A program made the position numbers and the translations under genes. Below, in pieces: positions 27,240 through 35,689 of a stretch of DNA of 51,348 nucleotides (its first letter is position 1; the number at the start of each line of letters is the position of its first letter). Under the pieces are notes generated by a model that searched no databases, was not told the DNA's origin, and saw nothing but the letters and a program-made list of their open reading frames with translations. This stretch comes from Acidimicrobiales bacterium (GTDB taxonomy: Bacteria > Actinomycetota > Acidimicrobiia > Acidimicrobiales > RAAP-2), in the NCBI GenBank assembly GCA_025362585.1, contig JANYFR010000062.1:1-51348 (forward strand). Direction: 5' to 3'.

Positions 27240-28568
27240 ATGAACAAAGCAAGGGCAACCTCAAGAATTCGTTTCAGTACGTCACGTCATGTTTCAAAGT
27301 TTGTCGCCATCGGCGCGACGACGACCGTGGTCATCTCGTTGGCGGGCTACGCCGCCGGTGCCTCGACCAACCAGTGGGTCCCCGTCTCTTTGGGCGTCGG
27401 ATCGTTGACGGTGCCCGTCAAGACACCGGTCATCCCCCATATTGTCCGTCACCACGTGCGGAGGTCGCCGTCGACGCGACGTCCAATCAGGACAATCTCC
27501 GAGCCGACGGCGCCGTTCCTCGGGATCGCCGCCATCACGCTGCCGTTGGTCACGGCGACGACTTCACATTCCGTCACGCCCACGAGTTCAGCGTTCGACC
27601 CGGCCACGTCCTCGCCGCGGCGCTCGACCACCAAGCCAAAGCACACGACCCCGACCACGACGCCGCCGTCGAGGCCGATCACTTCAACCCCCGACCCCAC
27701 CACGACCACCCTCGGGTCCCCGACGACAACTCCTGCTCCCACGACCACCGTGCTCGCTCCCACGACCACGCTGCCGGCTCCCCCCACGACCGTCCCCGCT
27801 CCCACGACCACCCTGCCGCCGCCCCCGACCACGACCGTGCCAGCGACCGGCTCCCCCTACCCGCTGGGCATTGCGTCAGGATCTGCACCGTCGGGAATGG
27901 CACCTCCCGGCGCCAACGCCTTCAACGGCTACTCGCTGAGCTACGTCAATGACTTCGGGGGCACGACCTTGCCCGCGGGCTGGTCTTCCTACTCGGGAAA
28001 GCCCGGCGGTGACCCCGGTGCCCAGTGGGCCGATAACCACGTGGCGGTGAGTGGAGGGCTCCTACAGCTGAACACCTTCCAGGACTCGGCCTTCAACAAC
28101 GAATGGGTCGCCGGTGGACTGTGTCAGTGCGGCGTCGCACGTACTTACGGTGCCTACTTCGTGCGCTCTCGCGTTACCGGCGCAGGACCAACGAACGTGG
28201 AGTTGCTGTGGCCGACGGGTCCGTCATGGCCGCCAGAGATCGACTTCAACGAGACCAACGGCGCCAGCACGGGCACTTCGGCCACCACCATCTGGGCCAT
28301 CTCGGGTTCCGACCGCAGCCAGGTCCAGACGAACTTGAACATCAATATGACCCAGTGGCACACCTGGGGCGTCGTCTGGACTCCGGCGTCGATCACCTAC
28401 ACCGTGGACGGTCACGCGTGGGGTTCGGTCAACGTTCCTTCCGAGATCCCGAATCAGCCAATGACGCTCGATCTGCAGCAGCAGACGTGGTGCGCGTCGG
28501 GCTTCGCCTGTCCCAGTTCACCCCAGACGATGCAAGTCGACTGGGTGGCGGAGTACAGCGCGAACTGA
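27240..28568 (+). CDS. Exported GH16-family glycosidase with Thr/Pro linker (copy 1)
   Basis: A 442-residue protein from ATG 27240. A signal or anchor segment (FVAIGATTTVVISLAGYAAGA) is followed by a low-complexity linker of about 90 residues built from TTT, PTTT and APTTT units. The catalytic domain starts near FNGYSLSYVNDFGGTTLPAGW. The GH16 active-site motif is EIDFNE (nucleotides 28236-28253), with nucleophile and acid/base glutamates and the central aspartate. The C-terminal part reads VDGHAWGSVNVPSEIPNQPMTLDLQQQTW. GH16 enzymes cleave or transglycosylate beta-1,3/1,4-glucans, galactans and related polymers; which one is unknown. Paralogues lie at 35690 and 40758. Confidence 0.85.
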   Translation: MNKARATSRIRFSTSRHVSKFVAIGATTTVVISLAGYAAGASTNQWVPVSLGVGSLTVPVKTPVIPHIVRHHVRRSPSTRRPIRTISEPTAPFLGIAAITLPLVTATTSHSVTPTSSAFDPATSSPRRSTTKPKHTTPTTTPPSRPITSTPDPTTTTLGSPTTTPAPTTTVLAPTTTLPAPPTTVPAPTTTLPPPPTTTVPATGSPYPLGIASGSAPSGMAPPGANAFNGYSLSYVNDFGGTTLPAGWSSYSGKPGGDPGAQWADNHVAVSGGLLQLNTFQDSAFNNEWVAGGLCQCGVARTYGAYFVRSRVTGAGPTNVELLWPTGPSWPPEIDFNETNGASTGTSATTIWAISGSDRSQVQTNLNINMTQWHTWGVVWTPASITYTVDGHAWGSVNVPSEIPNQPMTLDLQQQTWCASGFACPSSPQTMQVDWVAEYSAN

Positions 28569-29065
28569 TTAGTGAGAACTGCAAGGGCAACGACGATGAG
28601 ACGAGCTAACCACCCCACGCTGGAGAACACTCGACAGTGGTCACAACAACGACCTACCGCCGCCCGGAGAAACTTTGTTCGACTCACCAAGAGTGGCCCC
28701 GTCCGTCGCGGAGGATTTGACCACCGCAGTGATGAAAGAGTCGCAATGGTGATTCGGTGCCAGGGGGGCGGCGATCAGTCGCCGGGAGGGTCGCGCGAGA
28801 GGCTGTTCTCCCGCGGCGAACCGTCACATGAAAACTGTGTGAAGACTTCGCAGTGCGGCATCGAACCTGGGGGTGGAATTAGAGGTTGCGTACCTGATCA
28901 CGGGTGGCGCGATCGGCAGTTTGGGGGGGAATCGCAGTACCGTGGCGATGGGATTTCCTGTAGGACCCCTCGTTATACTGACGCCACCTTCGTATGTGGT
29001 GCGCTTGACAATTCACTGAAATTTTGCAATTCTTTGCAATGCAAGGGCTGATTAGGAGAAATGAA
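28569..29065. other. Intergenic with possible promoter
   Basis: About 500 bp between GH16 copy 1 and the next glycosyltransferase. A 159-codon frame from 28572 has no family resemblance. The right end is AT-rich for this window, with TATACT at 28974-28979 and TTGACA at 29005-29010, either of which could belong to a promoter for the gene at 29066. Neither has a convincing partner element at the proper distance. Confidence 0.3.
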
Positions 29066-29821
29066 GTGGTGACGATCAACCCAAGCGGGCCGTCGCACAG
29101 AAACGGTGACTCCTCCGAGCGGCACGTACCACGTTCCGAGCCGACGGTCTCAATTATGATCCCCACGTTGAATGAAGCGGGCAATCTGCCGTACGTTCTC
29201 AACACGATTCCCAATTGGGTTGACGAGATCGTGATCGTCGATGGACGATCGAAGGACGACACCCTTCGTGTGGCGAAAGTCCTTCACCCCCAGATTCGCG
29301 TCGTCAATGAACTGCGCCCCGGTAAGGGAGCGGCCATGCGCGCTGGATTCGAGGCGGCGAAGGGTGATTTCATTATTGCCATGGACGCCGACGGATCGAT
29401 GGATGGTGCCGAGATTGGTGCGTTTCGCGATGCTCTCGCGGCGGGTGCGGACTACGTCAAGGGCACTCGTTTCGGACCTGGCGGCGGTTCGGCGGACATC
29501 ACGCGTTTCCGCCGATTCGGTGACAGCGGTATCTGTCTGCTCATCAGAGTCCTCTTTGGTGCTCACTACACCGACGCGACTTACGGCTACATCGCAGTAC
29601 GCAAGGACTGCGTCGCGACGCTGGGTATTGACACGGACGGCTTCGAAGTGGAGACCTTGATTGGCATTCGTGCACACCGGGCCGGACTGAGAACCGCGGA
29701 GGTCGCCTGCTTCGAAGCGAACCGTATTCATGGTGACAGTAATCTCCACGCGATGCGTGATGGGTGGAGAATCTTCCGGACAATCGTGAAGGAGCGGCTG
29801 CGAGGAAAGATTCATGAATAG
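29066..29821 (+). CDS. Family 2 glycosyltransferase (polyprenyl-phosphate type)
   Basis: A 251-residue GT-A glycosyltransferase. The frame is open from 29024, but GTG 29066 has AGGAG at 29054-29058 with a seven-base spacer. Motifs: MIPTLNEAGNLPYVLNTIP at the N-terminus, DEIVIVDGRSKDDT, PGKGAAMRAGFEAAKGDFIIAMDADGS containing the DxD-like metal site, and DATYGYIAVRKD. This is the pattern of DPM1/DolP-mannose-like synthases that transfer a sugar from a nucleotide donor to polyprenyl phosphate. It overlaps the next gene by eight bases. Confidence 0.85.
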   Translation: MVTINPSGPSHRNGDSSERHVPRSEPTVSIMIPTLNEAGNLPYVLNTIPNWVDEIVIVDGRSKDDTLRVAKVLHPQIRVVNELRPGKGAAMRAGFEAAKGDFIIAMDADGSMDGAEIGAFRDALAAGADYVKGTRFGPGGGSADITRFRRFGDSGICLLIRVLFGAHYTDATYGYIAVRKDCVATLGIDTDGFEVETLIGIRAHRAGLRTAEVACFEANRIHGDSNLHAMRDGWRIFRTIVKERLRGKIHE

Positions 29822-30956
29822 GCGTGAAGAGGCCGACACCCCGGCCATCGTCGTGGCTGGACCAAGTTCTTCGTTGACGATTCCTGGAATCATTGTCTCC
29901 CAAATAGTTCACGCGATCTCCGAACGAAACCACGTCGTGCGCATCGACGTCGACTCAACGACTGACTTCGATGCCGGATTGCACCGATCACCGTCTCTCG
30001 CGGCGGCCCACCACTCGATCAACAATGGGAGCATTGTCACGCACGAAGCACCGGGGCACCCTCGACTCAAGGCGCAAGCGTTCAAGGAGTGGATCCCTAC
30101 AGATTCGCGCGCGGCGATTGCGTTCGCGTGGCCCGGACTGGACAGTGCGTGGATTCGGCAGTTCCTTTCGGCAGCCAACGCCGCGAAAACGCCCTCCATG
30201 GTGGTCTGCGTCAGTCTGCCCAGATCAAATCACGCCCAGATCGGGGCGATGGCTGATGCGATCATCGGGTCGGATCTGGTGCTCACGGGCAATGCCTTTG
30301 AGGCCAACGCCCTGACGAAGTACTTCCGCGGCGCTGGACCAGTGGTCGAGAATCATCAGGCGCTGTCGCTCCATGGTCGAGGAGAGAGGTCGGCGATTCA
30401 TCGCATCACGGCGTTTCTTCCGCGCGACAACTTCGAGACGTTGGCGACGCTCCTCTCCGCCTTTGACGCCATTCCCGAGGCCTGGATTGACAGTTACCAC
30501 TTGCAGGTCATCATGCGCTTTTCGGACGACAAGGCCGAACGCATGGTGGCCGAGAGTTACCACGCCGATTCCGTCGAGCTGGTCGGTAACGATCTTTCGT
30601 CCGCCGACTTGAAGCGTACGTGCACCGATTCGTCGGCGCTCATCATTGCCGACCCGGCCTTCGACTCACGAGCGTTCTCCATTGCCGTTGACTGCGGCGT
30701 CGCGATTGTCGTGTTGGCGTCGTCGCAGTTACCCGCCGTCGGTCGCGGTTACATCGGCGCACTGCTGGCCGACATGAACCGACCCGTGTCGGTACACGTT
30801 GGGTTGACTCACGCACTTCGCCTCGCCGAATTGCATTTCCCGAGGCCCGACGCCTGGAATGACCTCGTGAACCGACTCCTTGGCGTCTCGGAGCGTGCGT
30901 CTACTCCTAGTCCGGCGTTCGCGCCACGCTCGCACGCCACGTCGACGCTTCAGTAG
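29814..30956 (+). CDS. Putative GT-B-like glycosyltransferase, family not recognised
   Basis: A 380-residue soluble protein translated from ATG 29814, overlapping the end of the GT2 gene. I do not recognise a family. It has two Rossmann-like halves: AIVVAGPSSSLTIPGIIVSQIVHAIS with PSMVVCVSLPRS in the first, and a second with SYHLQVIMRFSDDKAERMV, SVELVGNDLSSADLKRTC and ALIIADPAFDSRAFSIAVDCGVAIVVL. The second part looks like the C-terminal donor-binding half of GT4-type enzymes, with an ASS-P-VG-GY loop. Position and overlap suggest it works with the preceding GT2. Confidence 0.55.
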   Translation: MNRREEADTPAIVVAGPSSSLTIPGIIVSQIVHAISERNHVVRIDVDSTTDFDAGLHRSPSLAAAHHSINNGSIVTHEAPGHPRLKAQAFKEWIPTDSRAAIAFAWPGLDSAWIRQFLSAANAAKTPSMVVCVSLPRSNHAQIGAMADAIIGSDLVLTGNAFEANALTKYFRGAGPVVENHQALSLHGRGERSAIHRITAFLPRDNFETLATLLSAFDAIPEAWIDSYHLQVIMRFSDDKAERMVAESYHADSVELVGNDLSSADLKRTCTDSSALIIADPAFDSRAFSIAVDCGVAIVVLASSQLPAVGRGYIGALLADMNRPVSVHVGLTHALRLAELHFPRPDAWNDLVNRLLGVSERASTPSPAFAPRSHATSTLQ

Positions 30957-30994
30957 TCTCCGATGCCCTTGGGAGTGGACGAAAAAGTGGAGTC

Positions 30995-31120
30995 ATGAAC
31001 GACTTTGCGATGATTCAAGATTCGCCGTTCGCGACCGGGCGCGTCGAGGACCAACGAGTTGTCGACCTTTCTTCAATGGTACTGAATAGCTCGTCAGAGA
31101 GTCCGACGGCCCGACCATGA
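30995..31120 (+). CDS. Small ORF coupled to the following glycosyltransferase
   Basis: A 41-codon frame from ATG 30995 fills the only gap between two glycosyltransferase genes and ends in ATGA, overlapping the next start at 31117. The peptide begins MNDFAMIQDSPFATGRVEDQ and is polar with a Ser-rich end. A GGAG lies only two bases before the ATG, so initiation would be weak. It is not in frame with the downstream gene. It could be a real short protein, a translational-coupling leader, or chance. Confidence 0.35.
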   Translation: MNDFAMIQDSPFATGRVEDQRVVDLSSMVLNSSSESPTARP

Positions 31121-32325
31121 GTACCGCAGTGATTCCGATTGTTGAAGCCGACCTCGATCAACCGATAGACATCGCGCTCGAAGGTGTAGCAGACGGCCAA
31201 CGAGTCTGGGTCGAACTTTTGCGCGATGGGCAGATTGTTGGCGTGGTCGAATCGCCCGTCGTCGACGGCGGTCTCGCAATTGAGACATTGAGACTCAGGG
31301 CCGCGGCACTGGAGACGACCACCGTGCCACCTCGGACAGTGCTGCCCGACGAAGACCTGCCAGTGGTCTCGGTAGTCGTCCCCACAATCTGCCAGAATTC
31401 CAATCGTCTGCAGGCAACGGTCGATCATTTGCTGGAGCTCAACTACCCGAACTTCGACATCGTTGTTGTCGACAATCGACCGGACCCCAATCGAGCGCCC
31501 CTGCCCCCGCTCTCGGGCAACGGACGAGTGCGCGTATTCTGGGAGCCGCACCGCGGCGTCTCGGCCGCGCGCAACTGTGGCATAAGGAATTCCACCGGTG
31601 AGTTCGTTGCCTTCACCGACGACGACGTCGTCGTTGACTTGGACTGGCTACGAGTGATTGGCACACGATTCGTGCTGTCGCCGTGTGTTGAGGCAGTGAG
31701 TGGCCTCGTGATGCCTCTGGAGTTACGGACCCGGGCACAACTTTGGTTCGAGGAGTTCTTCGGAGGATTCAACCAAACATTCTCGGCCGAACTTTTGAGT
31801 CTGGAGTTGCTCGCCAACGACCCCCTCTTTCCTTACTCGACCGGTCGATTTGGTGCAGGTTGCAACATGGCAGTTCGACGCTCGGCTCTTGAACGTAACG
31901 GTCTGTTCGACGTGACGTTGGGCGTTGGAACGTTGGCGCGGGGCGGCGAGGACCTCGCGCTGCTTATGCATCAGGTGCTGACTGGAGGGACTTTGGCCTT
32001 TGAGCCGCGGGCGCTCGTGCGCCACCAACATCGTGAGACGGAGGACGAATTCCTGTCCCAGGTCTTCGGGTACGGTACTGGACTGACCGCCATGTTCACG
32101 GCGTTGATCGTCGACGACCCCCGACACCTCATGCGAATGTTGCGCCGACTGCCGAGTGGCCTTCGACTCCTGACCAAGCCTCGCGGCGAACGTTCACCCA
32201 GCGCCCACCCGTCGTACCCGACGCGCACTTACGCGTACCACTTTCTGGGGATGGCGTACGGCCCAGTGGCGTACGCACGGAGTGTGGCACGCGAGCGTTC
32301 GAGGCGTCGGCGGCACCGCACGTAA
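31117..32325 (+). CDS. Family 2 glycosyltransferase with N-terminal accessory domain
   Basis: A 402-residue protein. Residues 1-80 form a small separate domain (DIALEGVADGQRVWVELLRDGQIVGVVE), probably beta-rich. The GT-A domain begins at PVVSVVVPTICQNSNRLQATV, with FDIVVVDNRPDP, VSAARNCGIRNSTGEFVAFTDDDVVVD containing the DDD metal site, and a GRFGAGCNMAVRR and RGGEDLALLMH block that holds the catalytic ED. The C-terminus is basic and probably membrane-associated. The same architecture recurs in the protein at 42896. Donor and acceptor are unknown. Confidence 0.85.
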   Translation: MSTAVIPIVEADLDQPIDIALEGVADGQRVWVELLRDGQIVGVVESPVVDGGLAIETLRLRAAALETTTVPPRTVLPDEDLPVVSVVVPTICQNSNRLQATVDHLLELNYPNFDIVVVDNRPDPNRAPLPPLSGNGRVRVFWEPHRGVSAARNCGIRNSTGEFVAFTDDDVVVDLDWLRVIGTRFVLSPCVEAVSGLVMPLELRTRAQLWFEEFFGGFNQTFSAELLSLELLANDPLFPYSTGRFGAGCNMAVRRSALERNGLFDVTLGVGTLARGGEDLALLMHQVLTGGTLAFEPRALVRHQHRETEDEFLSQVFGYGTGLTAMFTALIVDDPRHLMRMLRRLPSGLRLLTKPRGERSPSAHPSYPTRTYAYHFLGMAYGPVAYARSVARERSRRRRHRT

Positions 32326-32347
32326 CGGTCAACAGAGGGCCCGGACA

Positions 32348-32443
32348 CTAGAATCCTTCTAGGTCACGAGCGAGTTGGGGCACGCAGCCTCCGACCTAGT
32401 TGAGTGCGAAAGGACCCACTGTGAGAACTGGACCCGCACTTCT
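32348..32443 (+). promoter_or_regulatory. Possible attenuator-like leader of the membrane-protein operon
   Basis: CTAGAA and TTCTAG at 32348-32362 form a six-base inverted repeat with a three-base loop. The overlapping CTAGGTC at 32359-32365 pairs with GACCTAG at 32393-32399, so the two stems share four bases and exclude each other. An eight-codon frame (GTG 32421 to TGA 32445-32447) follows, preceded by AAAGGA, and overlaps the next start in ATGA. Alternatively TAGAAT at 32349-32354 is a -10 element and only the second stem is transcribed. Confidence 0.35.
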
Positions 32444-33316
32444 ATGACGTCACACAAAGGCGCGCAAGGTCGTCGGCGAGCCACCCGTCAGCGGCCCGGT
32501 GGCGCGGGTGTGCCGATGCAACAGTCGCTCGATGAACTGCGTACCCTGCACCGCGGGGTCGGGTTCATCTACCAGATTCTGAATCTGGTCGCGGCACAGT
32601 ACCAACTGCGCGACGTGGTCATCGTGATCAATGGCGAGCGTGCCGGAATCCAAATCTTTCGCCTCGGGGGCCGGTCCATCAGTCCTGATCGCTCCGGACT
32701 GGCGAACGCGACGCCCGGACTGTACTGTGATCCTCCGATTGTCAGCCCCGAGGATGAAGACGTCGTCATCCGGGCCTGCCGCGAAGAGCTGATACATATC
32801 CAGACCCTGAGAACCGATCCCACCCCCGATGCAAAGGTCCGATCGCAACGTCGTTGGCAGAGGTCCGACCGACCTCGTCGGCGGCGAGCCGTGGCGGTCC
32901 CGGTCGGAACGGCCTCGATTGGCGATCATGACGACTGGCACGATGACGAGCCGCATCCCGACGGACCGTTCGTGCGCCTGGTGGTCTCGAGACTATTGGT
33001 CGCGGTCGACGTCGCGACGTTGGTGTTGGCGCTCGCGAACGTGCACGGCACGTCGAGGTTCATTCTCGGATTGGTCTTCGGAGTCTTCATCCCGGGCTGG
33101 TCCCTGGTGGGACTGCTTCGCATGAAGAACACCCCATTGGAGATCGGACTGACGATGGCGACGAGTTTTGCACTCATTTTGGTAGGTGCACAGATCCTCA
33201 TCACCGCCAATTTCTGGCATCTGGTTCTCTTCGAAGAGTTTCTGTGCCTCTTGTGCCTACCCTCACTGGTCTGGCAGTCGAGGCGTCGTTGGATCGGACT
33301 GAATGCCAGCTCATGA
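32444..33316 (+). CDS. Membrane protein with N-terminal soluble domain, unknown
   Basis: A 290-residue protein from ATG 32444; the frame is open from 32375. I do not recognise the family. The first ~150 residues are soluble, with LDELRTLHRGVGFIYQILNLVAAQYQLRD and VVIVINGERAGIQIFRLGG, a fold that could resemble a sensor-type domain. A basic, Arg-rich linker follows, then about four membrane helices (starting LVVSRLLVAVDVATLVLALANV and ending WHLVLFEEFLCLLCLPSLVW). It overlaps the next gene in ATGA and heads an apparent three-gene unit that ends with a GT-C-like protein. Confidence 0.6.
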   Translation: MTSHKGAQGRRRATRQRPGGAGVPMQQSLDELRTLHRGVGFIYQILNLVAAQYQLRDVVIVINGERAGIQIFRLGGRSISPDRSGLANATPGLYCDPPIVSPEDEDVVIRACREELIHIQTLRTDPTPDAKVRSQRRWQRSDRPRRRRAVAVPVGTASIGDHDDWHDDEPHPDGPFVRLVVSRLLVAVDVATLVLALANVHGTSRFILGLVFGVFIPGWSLVGLLRMKNTPLEIGLTMATSFALILVGAQILITANFWHLVLFEEFLCLLCLPSLVWQSRRRWIGLNASS

Positions 33317-33531
33317 GTGTCCTCTTCTTGGCCGACGCGGCCGCACTCAGCGCTCCGGTGGTCATGGTCCTGTTGATCAGCGTCGTGATTCTCCTCGGGG
33401 TGCGCATGGGCCGAGCGGCGCTGGGTATTTCGCTCACGAGACTGATTACTAACGTCCTGGACGTCTCGATTGTTCTGACATTCATCATATTCATGGTCTT
33501 CTTTGTCCTTCGCTTTCGGATCATTGGTTGA
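33313..33531 (+). CDS. Small two-helix membrane protein
   Basis: A 72-residue protein from ATG 33313, overlapping the upstream stop in ATGA and directly abutting the next gene, so it is likely translated as part of one unit. Two membrane helices are predicted: residues 12-32 (LSAPVVMVLLISVVILLGV) and 50-68 (VSIVLTFIIFMVFFVL). The loop between them is basic. No family is recognised. The position suggests an accessory subunit of the large membrane protein downstream. Confidence 0.6.
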   Translation: MSVLFLADAAALSAPVVMVLLISVVILLGVRMGRAALGISLTRLITNVLDVSIVLTFIIFMVFFVLRFRIIG

Positions 33532-35403
33532 GTGAACCGATCGATGACTAGATTCCTCCCTGATCGATTGCGTCGCCCATTTTCGCTGCGGGGTCAGTGG
33601 GGAATCGGGCTCGGCACGATGGCGTTCGCACTTTGGCTCATCGCCGTTCACGGAGCGAACTTCTCGAAAATGAACGGCTACGGGTTGGTGTCGGTCCTGG
33701 GTTGGACGTACTTCGCGGGATTGACGCTCTTGGTTGTCGGGTTCTGCGTTGAACTGATGCGCCCGCAACTGCGATCGCGACGACTGTTGTTCCTCGTCAT
33801 TATCTTGATTGTCTTTCTCTACGCCACCGCGTCGGCGGTGGAACCGGTGGCGTCAATTACCGACTCGTGGATTCACGCCGGGTACATTCAGTACATCCTC
33901 GTGCACGGCCACCCGCTGAACGGATTCGACGCCCGATTCTCCTGGCCGGGCGCCTTCTCCATGGCAGCAGTACTGACGTCCTTCGTTGGTCAGGCCAACG
34001 CGATTGGTTTTCTTCGGTGGTTTCCGCTCTTTATCGAGCTCGCCTACCTCGCTCCACTCTTAGTCATTGCCCGCTTCAGTGGGGTGGGACGACGAGCTGG
34101 TTGGCTGGGCATCGCGCTCTACTTCTCTTCGAATTGGATCCTGCAGGACTATTTTTCTCCCCAAGCGCTCAACTTCCTTTTCTTCCTCGTGGTGATCGCG
34201 GTGGTCCTCGCCTGTTGGGAGCCAATCACCTTCGCTGTGGCGAACGCCGTACCCGGGTCGTTACGCGACCGCTTCGCACGCAGCCGTCTCCTCCTGACCC
34301 GTGCCCGCATCGAGGGGCACCACTCGTCCACGAAATGGGGACGACGCGAGTACGTGGGAGCACTCCTGCTCCTGGCGATCATCTTCCTGGCTTCGTCAAT
34401 GAGCCACCAGCTGACGCCCTACGCATTGATCATTGCGCTCGCGGGACTCCTCATAACCCGTCGTCTGGACCGACCGGAACTAATAATCCTGCTTATCGTC
34501 CTCACGTTTGGCTGGTTGAGTCTCGGAGCGAGCAACTATTGGGTCGGTCACCTGGGCGCCATTTTCGGCTCGGTCGGTCAGTTGAGCAGCAAGTTGAGTT
34601 CCAACCTGACCAGTCGAGTGACCGGTCAGGCGACCCACTTGGTCGTGGTCAAACTGAGAATTCTGCTGACTGGCGGCCTGTTCTTGATGGGTGGGATCGG
34701 CTTTTTGAGACGGTCAACTGACTCACGAACGCTCGAAGTGCTCGTCGCCGCACCGTTTCTCCTCTTTCTTGCGCAGAGCTACGGTGGCGAAGGACTGCTG
34801 CGCGTCGTCCTCTACGGCCTCCCCTTCACCGCTCTGCTGGCCGCGTCCGCGCTGTTGCCCAACGACAAGGGTCAGGTTCGAAGCCTGTTGCCGGCGATCA
34901 GAGAGGGTCGCGTGTCGCGGGTCATCGCCAAGGTGGCCCCCGCGACGATCGCGACCGCCATACTGGTCTGCGCCCTCGTGACGACGATCGTGCGCGGTGG
35001 TAACGATGCCTACGACTCATTCTCGGCGGGTGATCTTGCTGCGGTCAACTACGTCTACGACCATATTCAGCCGGGCCAATCGATTGGTCTGACCAACTAC
35101 TACCTCCCCATTGGTCATCGCGGCGTGGGCGTCGTCTCGGAGTACATCGCCAACGCCCCCTCGTCGTCGGCCAAGTACCGCCAGATTGGCGCTGAACTGC
35201 TGAAGGCAATGCCGTCGTTTATCATCCTCTCGAAATCCGAAGAGGCGTACGGCGTGGACGTGGCCGGCTACCCCCAGGGCTGGCAGCGGACGCTGGAAGC
35301 TTCGTTGCTGACCCACGGCTACCAGGTGGACGCTCGTTGGAGTACCGCGACAGTCTTGAAACTGGTCGGCTCGACCATTGGTCCACCCGTCATCGGTCAC
35401 TGA
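33532..35403 (+). CDS. Large polytopic membrane protein, GT-C-like
   Basis: A 623-residue protein starting at GTG 33532, the base after the previous stop. About twelve to fourteen membrane helices are interrupted by a long early loop with SITDSWIHAGYIQYILVHGHPLNGFDARFSWPG. This loop is acidic/aromatic and placed as in GT-C glycosyltransferases that use polyprenyl-phosphate sugars. A YFSPQALNF motif precedes helix block two. The C-terminal ~130 residues are extracytoplasmic (NYVYDHIQPGQSIGLTNYYLP). No exact family is recognised. A lipid-linked sugar transferase or a polymer-export component are the main options. Confidence 0.65.
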   Translation: MNRSMTRFLPDRLRRPFSLRGQWGIGLGTMAFALWLIAVHGANFSKMNGYGLVSVLGWTYFAGLTLLVVGFCVELMRPQLRSRRLLFLVIILIVFLYATASAVEPVASITDSWIHAGYIQYILVHGHPLNGFDARFSWPGAFSMAAVLTSFVGQANAIGFLRWFPLFIELAYLAPLLVIARFSGVGRRAGWLGIALYFSSNWILQDYFSPQALNFLFFLVVIAVVLACWEPITFAVANAVPGSLRDRFARSRLLLTRARIEGHHSSTKWGRREYVGALLLLAIIFLASSMSHQLTPYALIIALAGLLITRRLDRPELIILLIVLTFGWLSLGASNYWVGHLGAIFGSVGQLSSKLSSNLTSRVTGQATHLVVVKLRILLTGGLFLMGGIGFLRRSTDSRTLEVLVAAPFLLFLAQSYGGEGLLRVVLYGLPFTALLAASALLPNDKGQVRSLLPAIREGRVSRVIAKVAPATIATAILVCALVTTIVRGGNDAYDSFSAGDLAAVNYVYDHIQPGQSIGLTNYYLPIGHRGVGVVSEYIANAPSSSAKYRQIGAELLKAMPSFIILSKSEEAYGVDVAGYPQGWQRTLEASLLTHGYQVDARWSTATVLKLVGSTIGPPVIGH

Positions 35404-35689
35404 CCTCTCGCCACCGCAGCTGCCGTATACCCGTTGCACCTTGGTCGCGAAGATGGTCCTGAGTTCGCGAACCGACCTTGGTCGACCGTGCGACCGAGTC
35501 GCGGACCGTTGGACCAGGTTGCGCTCGAAGGGCCCGGCGGTACAGATCGGACGGCCGGATTTATTCCTGAACCTTTGGCCCAGCCGTCACGATTCAGCTG
35601 ACAGCACTTGGCCACGAGACCAGCACATCCATCGATCAGCGACGTCGAATGTCGTCGTCGCTCGCGCCCAGTGGCGCCACAAATGACGA

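Noticed and set aside
27600-27850. Short repeats as a CRISPR or satellite array
   Set aside because: They are codons of the Thr/Pro linker (ACC, CCC, ACG triplets) of the GH16 protein, with no regular spacer structure.
28572-29051. 159-codon frame after GH16 copy 1
   Set aside because: Composition is not protein-like (no hydrophobic core, scattered Cys and Arg) and it ends across the ribosome-binding site of the next gene.
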